Shown here: piece by piece, positions 49,447-64,000 of the stretch
Position numbering within the stretch: the stretch's first letter is position 1
How the letters are laid out: each line of letters opens with the position of its first letter
NCBI GenBank assembly: GCA_023078555.1
Contig: CM041198.1
Location: 6,820,924-6,884,923, forward strand
Origin: Ulva prolifera
Lineage: Eukaryota > Chlorophyta > Ulvophyceae > Ulvales > Ulvaceae
Direction of reading: 5' to 3'
DNA: 64,000 bases
Position numbers and translations under genes: made by a program
The notes under the pieces: model-generated
What the model was told of the DNA's origin: nothing
Database searches by the model: none
What the model saw: the letters and a program-made list of their open reading frames with translations, nothing else

Positions 49447-51155
49447 TCACGCCCGCTCCTCCGCTCCCCGCCCATCTGTATTCGAGATCCCGAGCGCATC
49501 AACCACGTCCTGCGGCAGCGCATATGCCGGGCTGACCGGCCGCAACCCGGGGTGGCCGAGCAGCGCCAGCGCTGCGATGCCGAAGAACGTGTGGAACACG
49601 TCGGCCATGTCGCCGGGGCGGTCCGAGATGCCGCCGCGGTCCTCGTCCTGAGCGTTGAGAATGAAGCGGCGCAGCGCGTCGGAGTCGATCCAGTGCTGCC
49701 GGCCGATGAGCGCGAGCGCCGACACCGCCCACCACGAGTAGCACACGTCCTGCAGCTTCTCGGGCCGCCCCTGGAGGCCGCCGCTGTGCGTCTGGCGCTG
49801 CGCGAGCCTGCATGGGCAGGCACGGCCTCGGCGGCGGATGTGGGACCGAGTGCTGTGATGCGTTGGTGGGGGAGGCATGGCGGAGGTTGTACGTCAGCTG
49901 ATGCTGCCCTGAACTTGCGTGGGCCGTACAATCAAGCAGATGCCAGGGGGGGTGATTTGTGCGAGTGAGGGTGGCTGGCCACATGCCCGTGCCGTCTCAC
50001 AGATGCTAAGAGCCTGAGAGATGTAGCACAACAGCTGAGAGCAGATGGGTGAATGGGCAGTGCATCATGACGGTGGCTGCAAAATACAGCTAATTGTCAC
50101 TCGAGCTGGAGTGAGTGTAGCAAATGCTCTAGCCAGTACATCTATGACTGTCAAGGGGCATGGCATCGCCTGTCAGTGCTGCGGGCATCGTACCACCTGC
50201 CGAGCTCGTCAGCGTCTATCCGGTCCAGGCAGCCAGCGATTGCCAGCGCCCCAACGCAGCAGAAGACCTGGCCTGTGTGGCTTTCAGCCCCGGGGACCAC
50301 CCCGAAGCCACCATCCCAGTTCTGGCAGGCCAGCACGTATTCCACTGCTGCTGGCACTTTCAGGGCGGCGAGCTGGCCTAGGAGGGCACAGCAGTGCAAG
50401 GCAGCGTAGACGAAGCGAGTGTCGACTTCTCCCCAGCTGTCTCCGGCGAACGAGCCATCAGGCTGCTGCAGGGAGGCACAGTCTGCACGAGGCATTGCCT
50501 TGTCAGGAGAACTGGCTGTGCTGAGCGCAGGCATGAGATCAGGAATCACTGGCCTCAATGCATCACTGAATGGGCTGTATATATACACGTTTGCACTGAA
50601 GCATGGCTGTTTGCCTGCAGTGTGTGCTGCTGTAAGAGGTGGGAAAGTGCGAGACACACATGCACCGATCGCATCTGCATCAAGGTCCGACGACCTCCCC
50701 AGCAGTACCATGATCTGCACAGCAGACAAAGTGGCCAGCAAGCAGCCGTCGTGGTGCTCGTTGTGGCCGAACGACCCATCAGGTTTCTTGCAGGTCATCA
50801 TCCATGCGACCAAGTCATCTTCTGCCATGAACTTCGAGATGGGCTGCCCTGGCAGCAATGACAATGCTGTCAGTGCCCAGTACACACCACTCATTCGAAA
50901 ATGGTCTGAATACACGTATTCCCAGTCCTTGCTGGTTTTCTGCAGAGACGCACAGCGGCAACGTCAGACCAAGTCGATGTACAGCGACTTCGTAAAGATC
51001 ATAAAATTGCGGTGCATTCATGCCGATCTTACCTTTGCAAACGTTGCAATGTATTCTGCATGCTTGTCGACGAGCAGCTCGCTTCGTGGTCCGAGATCGT
51101 GTGGCGTGACTTGAAAGATCAGCCCGGGATGCTCATTTGGATGATACTCAGGCAT
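49447..51155 (-). CDS. RABGGTB: Rab geranylgeranyltransferase beta subunit
   Basis: Four exons in transcript order: 51155-51033, 50939-50666, 50482-50197, 49807-49447; 347 residues. This is the catalytic beta subunit of geranylgeranyltransferase II, which attaches geranylgeranyl groups to C-terminal cysteines of Rab GTPases presented by REP. Prenyltransferase repeats are clear: DHFRMSGVYWALTAL, GSFGHNEHHDGCLLATLSAV, DGSFAGDSWGEVDTRFVYAA, NWDGGFGVVPGAESHTGQVF, THSGGLQGRPEKLQDVCYSW and DRPGDMADVFHTFFGIAALA. They include the zinc-binding Asp (WGEVDTRF), Cys (DVCYSWW) and His (FHTFFG). The length is normal. The start is the only in-frame ATG before the conserved LLVDKHAEYIA block. One residue seems missing at the exon 3/4 junction relative to the family, so that acceptor may be slightly off. 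It is divergently paired with the membrane-protein gene at 51582. Confidence 0.96.
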
Positions 51156-51581
51156 GTTGTCTACATGGGAACACAGAAATAAAGGCTACACGAACTGCAT
51201 AAGAATGGTGGCAACGCTAATCGCGTACACCGCTGCTGTGAAAGCTTCAGCTGACTGGATCACGTCTCAACACCGAGCAAAAACGTCCATCACATGCCGC
51301 GATCACGCACATATGCTTCAAGAATATCTCAAAGCCTATGCTAGTGAGATCTACGTGGTCGGATTGCGTGCATGTCTCGTGACCCGGAGCACACTGAAAC
51401 ACGGTGACACATTTAGGAACCATGCAGAGTGGCATTCGGCACAGCGCAGTGTGCTTGCGATGGTTGATGCCGGCTTACTGCTGATGCTAGAGAACCACTC
51501 ACTACGACAGCACTTTGTATTTTTTGGGAGATATGCATCGACGCTGACGTACGGCCAATTGAACACGGCGTTGTGACCACG
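51156..51581. promoter_or_regulatory. Bidirectional promoter region (RABGGTB / membrane protein)
   Basis: 426 bases separate the two divergent start codons, so both promoters and 5'UTRs must lie here or overlap. A forward 141-codon open frame crosses it but has no family match. No TATA box stands out. Confidence 0.4.
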
Positions 51582-53045
51582 ATGCTGCTGTTAGTGTTTG
51601 CCGTGGGAGGCTTCGCAGCCGGAGCTGCTCTTACACGTCGCCATAAAAGGAATATTGAAGCTATAGAGGCTGGCACGAAGGCCTCGATTGCGCGCAAGAT
51701 GCTCATGGACAGTCGAAGGTCACTAGTGATTGGCCACACCATTGTCCGGATGCAGCTCAGCAGAGCATTCATTTCGACGTCCAGGTCCGCTTAATGAATT
51801 ATTTTCTTCCTGAACTGTACAGCTGGTTGACTGTAATGCCGCTGGTCAACCTCGTGTCCATGCAGGCGTTACGCACCCGTCCCGTTGACATTCACTCACG
51901 CAGTGCTCTCGTCGTACATCCCAATCCTCGCCACAGCCGCAGGAGTGCGTTCCTACGACCTCTGTTTCTCTCTCTGCATCTGCTGCTTGGCTGAATCTCC
52001 CCTATCTGGTCACAATCACTGACTCGATGCCCCTGCTCATCCACCACTCCTCCATCCAGTTGATTTTAGTAGGTGCTCTGCGATACCATGGCCCGAGATC
52101 TTGTAAGGTGTTGTACTCCTCCATCCGCTCACTCTTCCTGGCCCGAAGCCACAGCCAGCATGCTGCTGCAACCGATGCCTTCTTCCTCCCAGCCGTGGAC
52201 TTGCGCACCCATCTAGATGACCGAGTATGCAAGTTGTCGGATGTTTCCATCATTGTTTTCATATAAACCTCTACATGCAGGGCACGCTGATCGTTGTCAC
52301 CTTCTGCCGCCTCGCCATCGGCCGCCTGCGCCGTCGTCCCGCCCCCACCCGCGCCTCCTCCTCCTCCCGCTCCCCCCCCCTCACCGACCGCGAGCGCGCC
52401 GACGACCGCGAGAACGTCATCGTCTCCGCCGTCGAGGCCGCCTCTGGCCTCGCCCTCTACTCCGCCGGCAAGCGCGCCTGGGCGGCTGGGCCCCTCCGCG
52501 GCGGCCTCTCCGTCTTCGGCGCCGCCCCCGCCCTCGACCGCTGCGCGAGCCGCGAGCGCTACCTCGCCGAGAAGCTCGCGGCCTTCGGCGAGGCCCTCAC
52601 CGGCGGCGCCGTCACGCTCGCGTCCCTCAGCCACCTCGACGTCACCCGCGCCAACGTCGACGGCGCCGTCACTGCGATCGTCTCCTACGCCAAAAAGTCC
52701 GCCGGCGTGCAGGGCTCGCTCGTGTCGCCCGAATTCGGCGAGGCGTGGACGGACTTCGCAATCAAGGTCACGTCCCACGGCCGCGAGATGAAGCGGATCT
52801 CCGACGGGGTGTACTACCCGAACGTTCACGGCGTGAACTCCCTCGACTCGCACGCGGTGCTCAAGGTCGTGAACATGACGGATCCCATCGTGAAGTTCTC
52901 CAAGGCGAGCAAGGACACGGGGGCGGTGCTGGCGGAGCTGCTGCGGGACCTGGGCGGGGCGCGGGCAGGGTGGGCACTGTCGCTATTGAGCTCGTCGCTG
53001 CTCGGGGCGTGCCTTGGGGCCGAGGCGGCGATGCAGCTGCTGTGA
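51582..53045 (+). CDS. Unknown membrane protein
   Basis: Exons 51582-51718, 51866-51944 and 52281-53045 join in phase to 326 residues. Residues 1-17 (MLLLVFAVGGFAAGAAL) form one hydrophobic helix. A second (SSYIPILATAAG then GTLIVVTFCRLAI, about residues 60-87) is created only by joining exons 2 and 3, which supports the model. After an Arg/Ser-rich linker comes a ~230-residue GC-rich, mostly helical domain with conserved-looking segments (DDRENVIVSAVEAASGLALY; FAIKVTSHGREMKRISDGVY; VVNMTDPIVKFSKASKDTG) and a hydrophobic C-terminus. I recognise no family. The exon 2 donor (GGA|GTGCG) is weak at position -1. The 283-codon reverse frame over exon 3 is its shadow. Confidence 0.6.
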
Positions 53046-54997
53046 TGACAAGCACGAGCACTCTTAAGGCGGGTGGTCTTTGGCTGCAATAACACGGTAC
53101 ACTGCGCAGCTGCGGCGGGAATGAGTTTGGGCGGTGTGGATGCCGGAAATGCGGTTGGCGCAGCCGGCCAGCGACCGCCGCAGCTGGAGCGTGGGTGGCG
53201 TGGTGACGGAGAGTGGCCACCAGGGCCGGCCACCGCGTGCAGCGGGGGCGGCAGCGCGCAGCCGCACCGGGGCTGCCTGTGCTGCATGGAAGTGCTGTGG
53301 GGCTGGAGCTCCCAGTATCAGCTGGCTCCGTCATGTGTTCCTGTTTTTTTTTCGGTGATGCTGGGGCACTTGCTGCCGCGAGCCCCGGCGCTCACAATGC
53401 ACTGAACTGTTTTTTCTCAAGTGCACTCAGCCCGTATCGTGGGCCATGTGGGGCCTGACACCGGATGGGGGTGGGGCCTGTATGCCATGCATGCTTGTCA
53501 TGCACAGCCGGTGGCCGTAGCTCCCAGCCCCTGTACGGAAAGCATGAGTAGGATGATGTGTCGAGTGGGATGATGCATCGCTCCACGTGAGGGGCTTGCC
53601 GGAGCAGTCTGTGTGGCCAAAGGGGATAACAGCTGTGTGCCGGTCGCGAAGGTGCGCTGTTTACTTCATTTTTCAACGCTGCACCACGGCAGTCTCCAAA
53701 GATTGAGTGCTTATCACAGTGCGTGTAGCGACGCGGCACCGGCACGGTGGCGTGGCGGAGGTGGCATGCGGTTGCTGGATTTGGGGGGGGGGGGGGGGGG
53801 GGGGGGTCGTCGTAGGTGCAAGCAAGGGTAGAGGCCGCAGCGGGTGCTGCTGCAGCAGCTTGCCTTGGCCTGCGTGTCGCAAGGGTGGCGTTGTTTCGGC
53901 CTGTGACCAGGATGCGCCCTCGGACTGCCTGAGTGCAGCGAGGCTTTGGTCGTGGATGCCGTGGTGGAGCAACGTGCTGCGTGCCGTCCTGTCAGAGGCT
54001 GAAAGATGCTTCTGATTAGAGGCTGAAATATGCTTCTGCGCAGAGGCTGAAGAGGCTTACTGATGAGGTGTTATGTGGGTCAAGCCAGGGCATACTTGCA
54101 ACGACCTTGTGTCCCTTGCCTCTGCTGCGCCAATATGTTGCGCGGCTGTGCAGCACAGCTGTGCTGTGCGGCGGTATCACTGTGTCAATATTGCCCCCTA
54201 GTGTTGACGCGGTAGGTGCCCGTGGTGTGACCGGGGGGGTTCGCACGTTTTGGGTCACCGTCGTGCACGCCCGGTCACTGGTGCAGCTGATGCTAGCTGC
54301 AGGCTCTCAGAATAGAATGTGCGAGGAGTGAGCCGTTGCTGAGCCGGATCAGGCTTGCCAGGGAGGTTGGCGATGGTGGAAGTAGCGGCCGTTCTGGCAT
54401 GCGAGACATGATCATGAGATGCCTCCTGTGCATGAAGCTGTACCTATAAACGTGCGGTTGTGTTTGTAGCAACACGATATCATTCAGCCGATCTCAAAGT
54501 GGTGCTGACGGAGGTGGTCCTTGTTTATGCTAGATCTCGGAATAGCTCGTGAGAAAGGATGCAGGCACAACATCAGAGCCTCCTACTTATGTGCAATTCG
54601 CCGTGCTGTAGGCCACAGTGCAAGATCACTGAAAACATGGATGCGCTTACATCGGAGACCAACCAGTGCGGTCTGTCTGCGCAATCGGGTCTTAAATGAC
54701 CAAATCGATGCTCCTGCGTGATGCGATGGCAGGCCAGACTGCAGGTATGGCCTCAAGGGGCATCAGTTGGTCAAGAACTACGCGCGAAGGCATTGGAAGT
54801 GCGCACATTGAGATCAAGGCCTTGCACACCAATCGTTGGGGTCTCTGTGAGCAATTAACGGGGACTGTTTTCCCAGCGAGTCGTATCGCGCACTTACGTG
54901 CGCATAGCCAATTTCACACGCGAGGCATCGTCTGTGATACACACTGCGGGTGATACAGCGCGACTTCTTCGTTGACTGAACAGATCCTCGCAGAAAT
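53046..54997. other. Intergenic region upstream of STE24
   Basis: No gene is recognised. It contains a run of 24 G at 53783-53806. The STE24 promoter should lie in its last few hundred bases. Confidence 0.45.
53783..53806. repeat. Poly(G) tract, 24 bases
   Basis: Uninterrupted G run; a site of likely length error in assembly and of possible G-quadruplex formation. Confidence 0.97.
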
Positions 54998-57900
54998 ATG
55001 GCGCAGGTCATAGATACGATCAAAGGTCTGGCTGGGAGTGTGGATGGCTTTGTCAAGTCCATCGACGTGGATGACTCGGGGGTTCCGTACTTCGAGCTGG
55101 TGCTCGGATTCATGGCTGTAGAGTACGTCTTCCATACGTATTTGGACATCAGACAACGTCAGGTAAGGTTTCTGCTGATTCATGCTCAACATGGCCGGCA
55201 TGGGAAAACCTTCGAGACCGTAGTGCCGTCAGCGCCTTCTGTTCTCCGCTTCGCAGTCCTTGTGGTCGTGCCGTACATCCGCCATCTCGATCAATTTCAC
55301 TAGCTTCCTTATTTTAATGCACTTTACGAACGATATCCGATCATTCAGGCAATTGCAACCCAAGATCCACCGGAGGAGCTGAAAGACAATTATACAGACG
55401 AGCATCTAGAAAAGACCAGAGCGTACTCACTTGACAAGAAGAACTTTGGCCTTGTCAAGGACCTGTATGATACCGTTGAGTCGTTCTCAGTCCTCATCTT
55501 CGCAATGCTGCCCTTCACCTGGGCCCTGTGTGAGAATTACGCAGGCAAGATCAGGCCAGGATGGGAGTCGAACGAATACGTCGTCTCTGTACTCTTTACA
55601 CTGCTGGGAGTAGTGGTGCAGCTGATCGAAGGACTGCCGTGGTCAGCATACTTCACATTCGTCATCGAGCAGCGGCACGGCTTCAACAAGCAGACAGCCT
55701 CACTGTTCTTCATGGACAAAGTCAAGGGGGTGTGCTCTCCACTATCCGGCCACTTTTGATCTTAGCTACTAAACATCCGCTCTCTCCCGAGTGCCACTCA
55801 ACACTCGAACACAGCGGGCTACGCTACATGTGGCACTATCCAGCCAATCCACCCCCACACGTCGTCAAGCAGTTTCCTCTGACTGCTAAGCAATTTCACT
55901 TGACATTCACGATCATGTCACATGTGCCCTAGGTCCAGCTCCACAGCGGCAGCGTATGCGTTGCTGGTGGAGCTGCACGCACCCAGCTTCACGCCGCCAA
56001 GGACGGTGTGCTGAATCTGCGCATGCATGCACCGGCAATGCCGGAAACTTCCCACGCGCAGCTTCACAGCATCCTTCACTCTCCCCACGCCCACCACGGC
56101 AGGGCTTTGTCCGCCGCTGTGGCTGCTCTGGTCGCCACATCCCCCAAATGGTGCTTTTGAGCCGCAGAGTAGGGGGCGTCGCTCGCCTCCAGCTCTCACT
56201 GACCGTGGGGGAGGCCCCCTTGCCTTCCTTGGCGGAGGCAGAAGCTCTCATCATCCTGCATGCCAACGCTGCATGCGTCGCGGCAGGCATGCCACCTGCT
56301 TGCTCACGCTGTCTCGCACCAACCTCGGGTCCGGGCTAGCGTTGTCCTCAACACCTCAGCGCCGCCCAAGTTCACATCGTGCCATTCACATCCTCCACCA
56401 CAACCACCTCCATCACCACCGGTCGTGGCGTGCAGCTCCTGCTGACGTTTGTGCTCGCGCCGCCCATCCTCTGCGCCACGATCTACATCCTCAAGCTCGC
56501 CTCCCCCTACATGCCCCTCTACCTCTGGGCCTTCCTCTTCGCGCTGCAGATGGTCATGCTCGTCGTGTACCCCGCCGTCATCGCGCCCCTCTTCAACAAG
56601 TACTCCCCGCTGCCCGAGGGGCCGCTGCGCACCGCGATCGAGGGCCTCGCCGGGAAGCTCGCGTTCCCGCTGCGCAAGCTCTACGTCATGGACGGCTCGC
56701 GCCGCAGCGGCCACGCGAACGCCTACATGTACGGCTTCGGCAGCAGCAAGCGGATCGTGCTATTCGACACGCTGATGGAGCAGTGTGACGAGCCGCAGGT
56801 GTGCCCATGCTCGGTGGCAAGGCCGTGGTGCGGTTGATGTGTCGCGGCGGCCCCCCCCCCCCCCCCCCCCCCCCCTCCCCCCCCTCTGCAGCCCCTGGAT
56901 TGGTGAGCCGGCATGTGTCCATGCCATGTTTGGTGGTGGCATGAGTTGTTGTGCCAGGTGCACTTGTGCCACATGTGAACGTGCCGGTGTGCGCCATGCG
57001 CTTTTATGCCACGTGTGGTGGTGCCATGGAACGATGCCCCTTCCCGTTGACGCCCTGCCGTCTGCGGGGCTGCCCCGTCTGCGGGGGACAGCTCCGTCCT
57101 GTGGGTGTTCGGAAGTGGGTCCACACCGCCCTGTTGCGTCAGCGTCAGCGCAGGTGGACGTACATCTCCCGCCCAGTGATGGCACGACCAGATCGTGAGA
57201 CGCAGCCCCCGATGTGCTCCGTTGCACAGCCTGACTAGAACACCGCCCGGCTGTGTGCCTCATGAGCCAGCATCGCATGCACCCAGGCAGCTGCTGCAGC
57301 GTCTAGCACATCCACCGTGAACAGACGCGCCAATTGGCGCAGTGGTGTCCCCCCATGTTCCGCTGATTACATACATGCATGTCCTACATGCATGCATAAC
57401 GAGAGGCATGCGGCGCTGCAGGTTGTGGCGGTGCTGGCGCACGAGCTCGGACACTGGAAGCTCGGGCACACCAAGGCGCTGATGGCGCTGCAGCAGGTGG
57501 TCGTGCTCGCGCAGTTCATGCTGTTTGCCGTCGTGCGCAGCAGCCCGACGCTGCTCGCGGCCTTTGGCTTCCACGGCCGCCACCCCGTCATCGTGTCGCT
57601 GCTGCTCTTCTCCATGGCCAGCGGGCCCCTCGACAAGCTCATCGGCTGGCTCTTCAACCTCCTCAGCCGCAGGTGCGTGCCCCTGCTTGTGCCCCTGCTT
57701 GTGCCCCTGCTTGTGCCCCTGCTTGTGCCCCTGCTTGTGCCCCTGCTTTTGCCCCGGCTTGTGCCCCTGCTTGTGCCCCCGCCCGCTCCTCAAAGACCTC
57801 TCCTCTCCTTCTGCCGGCGGCACAGGCGGGAGCCGTGGCCACCGCACCGCGATGTGGGCCATGCTGCTGCCCGGCGTGGGCAGCTGAGCTGCAGCGCCGG

Positions 57901-58368
57901 CCCGATGATGCACGCCCCAGACTGGCCTTGCCCAAGCCCGCACTGTGATGCCGCGACTTCTTGAGCCGGTTTGATGTTTCTGATTGCACTCCTGCTTGTG
58001 GTCGTGGCGTGTTTGCGGCCCGGGTGGCTGAGCTGATGTTGTCCAGCCAGAAGTCACTCTGGAAGTAGCTATTCGCTTCGCTCAGAGACGTTGAGTGTGC
58101 TAGCGCGCGATATCGGCATGGCGAGCTCCATGCATGTGGGTCTCAAGCCGTAAGCGCCGGGGCCGTGTGCAGGTATGAGTTCCAGGCGGACGAGTTCGCG
58201 GTCAAGATGGAGCACGCGGCTCAGCTGCAGGAGGCGCTCAAGAGCCTCGACAAGGAGAACAAGAGCGACTTTGTCGTCGACCGCCTGTACTCGCAGTACC
58301 ACTACTCCCACCCCCCGCTGGTGGAGCGCTTGCGGGCGATCCAGGCGGCTGCGAAGAAGGCCTTGTGA
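54998..58368 (+). CDS. STE24: CAAX prenyl protease 1 (STE24/FACE1 zinc metalloprotease)
   Basis: Five exons: 54998-55162, 55349-55729, 56436-56798, 57422-57672, 58173-58368; 451 residues. STE24 is an ER multi-pass protease that removes the last three residues of prenylated CAAX proteins. The zinc motif HELGH is at 310-314 in VVAVLAHELGHWKLGHT, with the third ligand E389 in YEFQADEFAVK. Other family blocks are AYSLDKKNFG, GLPWSAYFTFVIEQRHGFNK, YPAVIAPLFNKYSPLPEGPL, YVMDGSRRSGHANAYMYGFG and the C-terminal YSQYHYSHPPLVERLRAIQ. About seven hydrophobic segments are visible. The last four exons are much more GC-rich than the first. TGTAA lies at 58431-58435. Introns 3 and 4 carry a poly(C) run and a 12-bp minisatellite. 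Confidence 0.96.
56851..56884. repeat. Poly(C) tract in STE24 intron
   Basis: 25 C, one T, then eight more C, starting about 50 bases after the exon 3 donor. Confidence 0.96.
57673..57785 (+). repeat. 12-bp minisatellite at the STE24 intron 4 donor
   Basis: About eight to nine units of CTTGTGCCCCTG begin within six bases of the splice donor at 57673. The unit length keeps the frame open past the donor, so an unspliced message would encode a Leu/Val/Pro/Cys repeat. Confidence 0.9.
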
Positions 58369-58897
58369 TACACTTCTGTGCGAGTGCACTTGGGCGGCCA
58401 CGGGCTCCGTCGTTGATGGTGTGGTGGTGGTGTAACAAGGTGTCGATTGAAGTGGCGTGGGAATGCGGTGTGGCTGTGTGTGTGCAAGGGACGCCTGAGC
58501 ATGGAGGGGGCCTTGCAAGCAAGGTGTGGAAGTGGTGTATTCAGGCGGACTCTCTGTTGCCGCTCGACGAAATGCTGTTTCCAGCATGTACACTGACCAC
58601 ATGTGTCTGCATGTCACCTGGCAGGTTCGGCCACTGAGGCAGGGCCAGCCTGTGCCTGGGCAAGTCGTAGACGTTTCTTCCGATCAACAACGTGAGAGGC
58701 GTGTGACGACTGGAAAAGCTGGTGTTGTATGGGTACAAATTCATGGCCTGTGGCATACAATCTTCTGGCACGCGTTGGCACATCAGCCACCACTGTCGCG
58801 TGCAACATGGTGTACACCAGATTTACACCTGCATTGTTGGGCAAAGATCAGGGACTCACTCAGACTTGTCTACACATGCCTTGATCTGGCAAGCTGC
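58369..58897. other. Convergent spacer between STE24 and glycine-rich gene
   Basis: Holds the STE24 TGTAA signal (58431-58435). No gene is seen. Confidence 0.5.
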
Positions 58898-59463
58898 CTA
58901 CAATTTGTCAGCTTCCTTCTTTTGTGTCAGTCCAGGCACTGGGAATGGAAGCTTCTGTGCCAGGCCTTCCAGATGGTATCTCCAAACTGGCTTGACAGGA
59001 TGATCTGCTTCAAATTCAGGTTTGACATGGATGTAATGCGCCCCTGAGCCTGTGCCATAGCCCCAGCCAAGGCCAACTCCGACACCACAACCACCCCCAA
59101 AGCCGGTGCCAGCTATACCTGTTGGGCCACCTGCACAAACAGTGCGAATTCAGATCGATGTAGAGTGTGCTCAAACACATGATATTTCACGACTTGGAAC
59201 GAATTATGCCCACGCTGAGCCGCGTCCTCGATTGATGTACAGGTTTTACAGGAAGCCACACCTCCAAATCCATACCCGACACCGACACCACAGCCACCTC
59301 CAGCACCTGCATGGTACATCAGGTTCGAACATGACTCACGTCTCGTTGTGGCGGTCCAAACATATCGTTTTGCACGGACTGCTGAGTGATGAGTTGTGAG
59401 TGGCAAAACACGTAGGAACATACCTATTCCTACGCCCATGCCTGAGAATGTGCGAGCGGGCAT
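58898..59463 (-). CDS. Small glycine-rich protein (conserved green-lineage type)
   Basis: Three exons in transcript order: 59463-59424 (40 nt), 59306-59262 (45 nt) and 59130-58898, all split in phase 1, give 105 residues. The chain MPARTFSGMGVGIG, AGGGCGVGVGYGFG, GTGFGGGCGVGVGLGWGYGT alternates Gly, Val and aromatic residues with regularly spaced CGVGVG units. It then changes to an ordinary hydrophilic tail (HYIHVKPEFEADHP...). It resembles the short plant proteins with GGGCGVGxGLGWGFGTAFG cores, whose function is unknown to me. There is no signal peptide. The identical phase of the introns means the glycine units could be shuffled or skipped without frameshift. It is divergent from ELP3. Confidence 0.8.
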
Positions 59464-59946
59464 GTGGACACTACACTCCAAGAAATGAACTGATTGCTAC
59501 CCTGGACGAGCTTTGAGCTGTTCGTGGCTGTCCCAAGAGGAGAGAGTATCGTCAGGTCGATGTGGCTCTGCACCACCTCCTGAAGTTCGTTGCTGCACTC
59601 AAGCGCCCAAGGAGAAACAACACCATAGGTTAAAGCTTTGGATCGCACCGATGTGACACGAGCGGCTCTGCGTCGATCGTGTCCAGGCGCTTCACTGGCG
59701 CAGTCGTGGCGTTCGTGCGATCGGATGCGGACGTGTGCACCGCCCAATATAAGCCCGGGCTGACCCGCGACGTGGACGCAGACATGGCAATACCCCGCGA
59801 AGCAATTCCTTGGCTTGTGTTTTGTTGTTGATCTGCATTTGTATCCCCTGTTGACCTCCGCGATACAGCAATCGACAGCAGGACAATGTAGCGTGCTGTG
59901 AGGCGATCCAGTCTGGCGATTGAAATCAATACACTGCAGTTTAGCT
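59464..59946. promoter_or_regulatory. Bidirectional promoter region (glycine-rich gene / ELP3)
   Basis: 483 bases separate the divergent ATGs at 59463 (-) and 59947 (+). I see no clear TATA box. Confidence 0.4.

Positions 59947-64000
<4,054 letters not shown>

Noticed and set aside
51154-51576. 141-codon forward frame
   Set aside because: It fills the space between two divergent, well-supported genes and resembles no protein family; more likely promoter DNA.
52002-52853. 283-codon open frame on the reverse strand
   Set aside because: It lies opposite the GC-rich exon 3 of the membrane-protein gene; it is Gly/Glu/Ala/Arg-rich antisense of GC-biased codons with no splice or family support.

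Overview
This window is nuclear DNA of a green alga (Chlorophyta; my best guess is a trebouxiophyte). The evidence is a PsaD gene with a plastid transit peptide, a plant/cyanobacterial-type sulfolipid synthase (SQD2), and nearly every gene split by short GT-AG introns (donors often GTGCG, acceptors usually TGCAG). TGTAA, the green-algal poly(A) signal, also lies 25-290 bases after several stop codons. The DNA is rich in CA microsatellites and GCATGC-type words. All gene models come from reading splice sites and matching remembered family motifs; no database search was possible.

Layout. 1-358 is a (CA)n tract. 1.3-6.3 kb holds two tandem genes for small hydrophilic proteins with the same architecture (5'UTR intron plus one coding intron) and a shared GGK...ID helix motif. 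About 6.3-9.9 kb has no recognisable gene. Next come an oligoribonuclease (9.9-11.7, +), a CCR4-like exonuclease/endonuclease/phosphatase protein (12.2-14.9, +), SQD2 (16.8-19.7, -), a possible unidentified gene (about 19.9-21.2, -), a hotdog-fold thioesterase (21.6-22.7, -), PsaD (23.8-24.8, -), a DEG/HtrA protease (26.7-31.0, -), a FIP1-like polyadenylation factor (33.6-39.0, +), a ten-exon gene for a ~1,700-residue low-complexity protein (40.9-48.3, +), the Rab geranylgeranyltransferase beta subunit (49.4-51.2, -), an unknown membrane protein (51.6-53.0, +), the CAAX protease STE24 (55.0-58.4, +), a small glycine-rich protein with very short exons (58.9-59.5, -) and the first four exons of Elongator subunit 3 (59.9 to the window end, +).

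How the genes relate. They are mostly housekeeping genes with no operon logic: plastid functions (PsaD, SQD2, probably DEG), RNA metabolism (oligoribonuclease, CCR4-like nuclease, FIP1), tRNA modification (ELP3) and protein prenylation (RabGGTase beta, STE24). Several neighbours are divergent and share 0.4-0.5 kb promoters (RabGGTase beta / membrane protein; glycine-rich protein / ELP3).

Most unusual content: (a) a complete non-autonomous hAT-type element with 8-bp target duplications in a FIP1 intron; (b) a retroposon-like repeat family, two copies of which are flanked by perfect 13- and 15-bp direct repeats; (c) a second, ~90-bp dispersed repeat family; (d) two adjacent perfect palindromes (26 and 36 bp) in the intron of the first small gene; (e) the large disordered protein; (f) the tandem pair of small hydrophilic paralogues.
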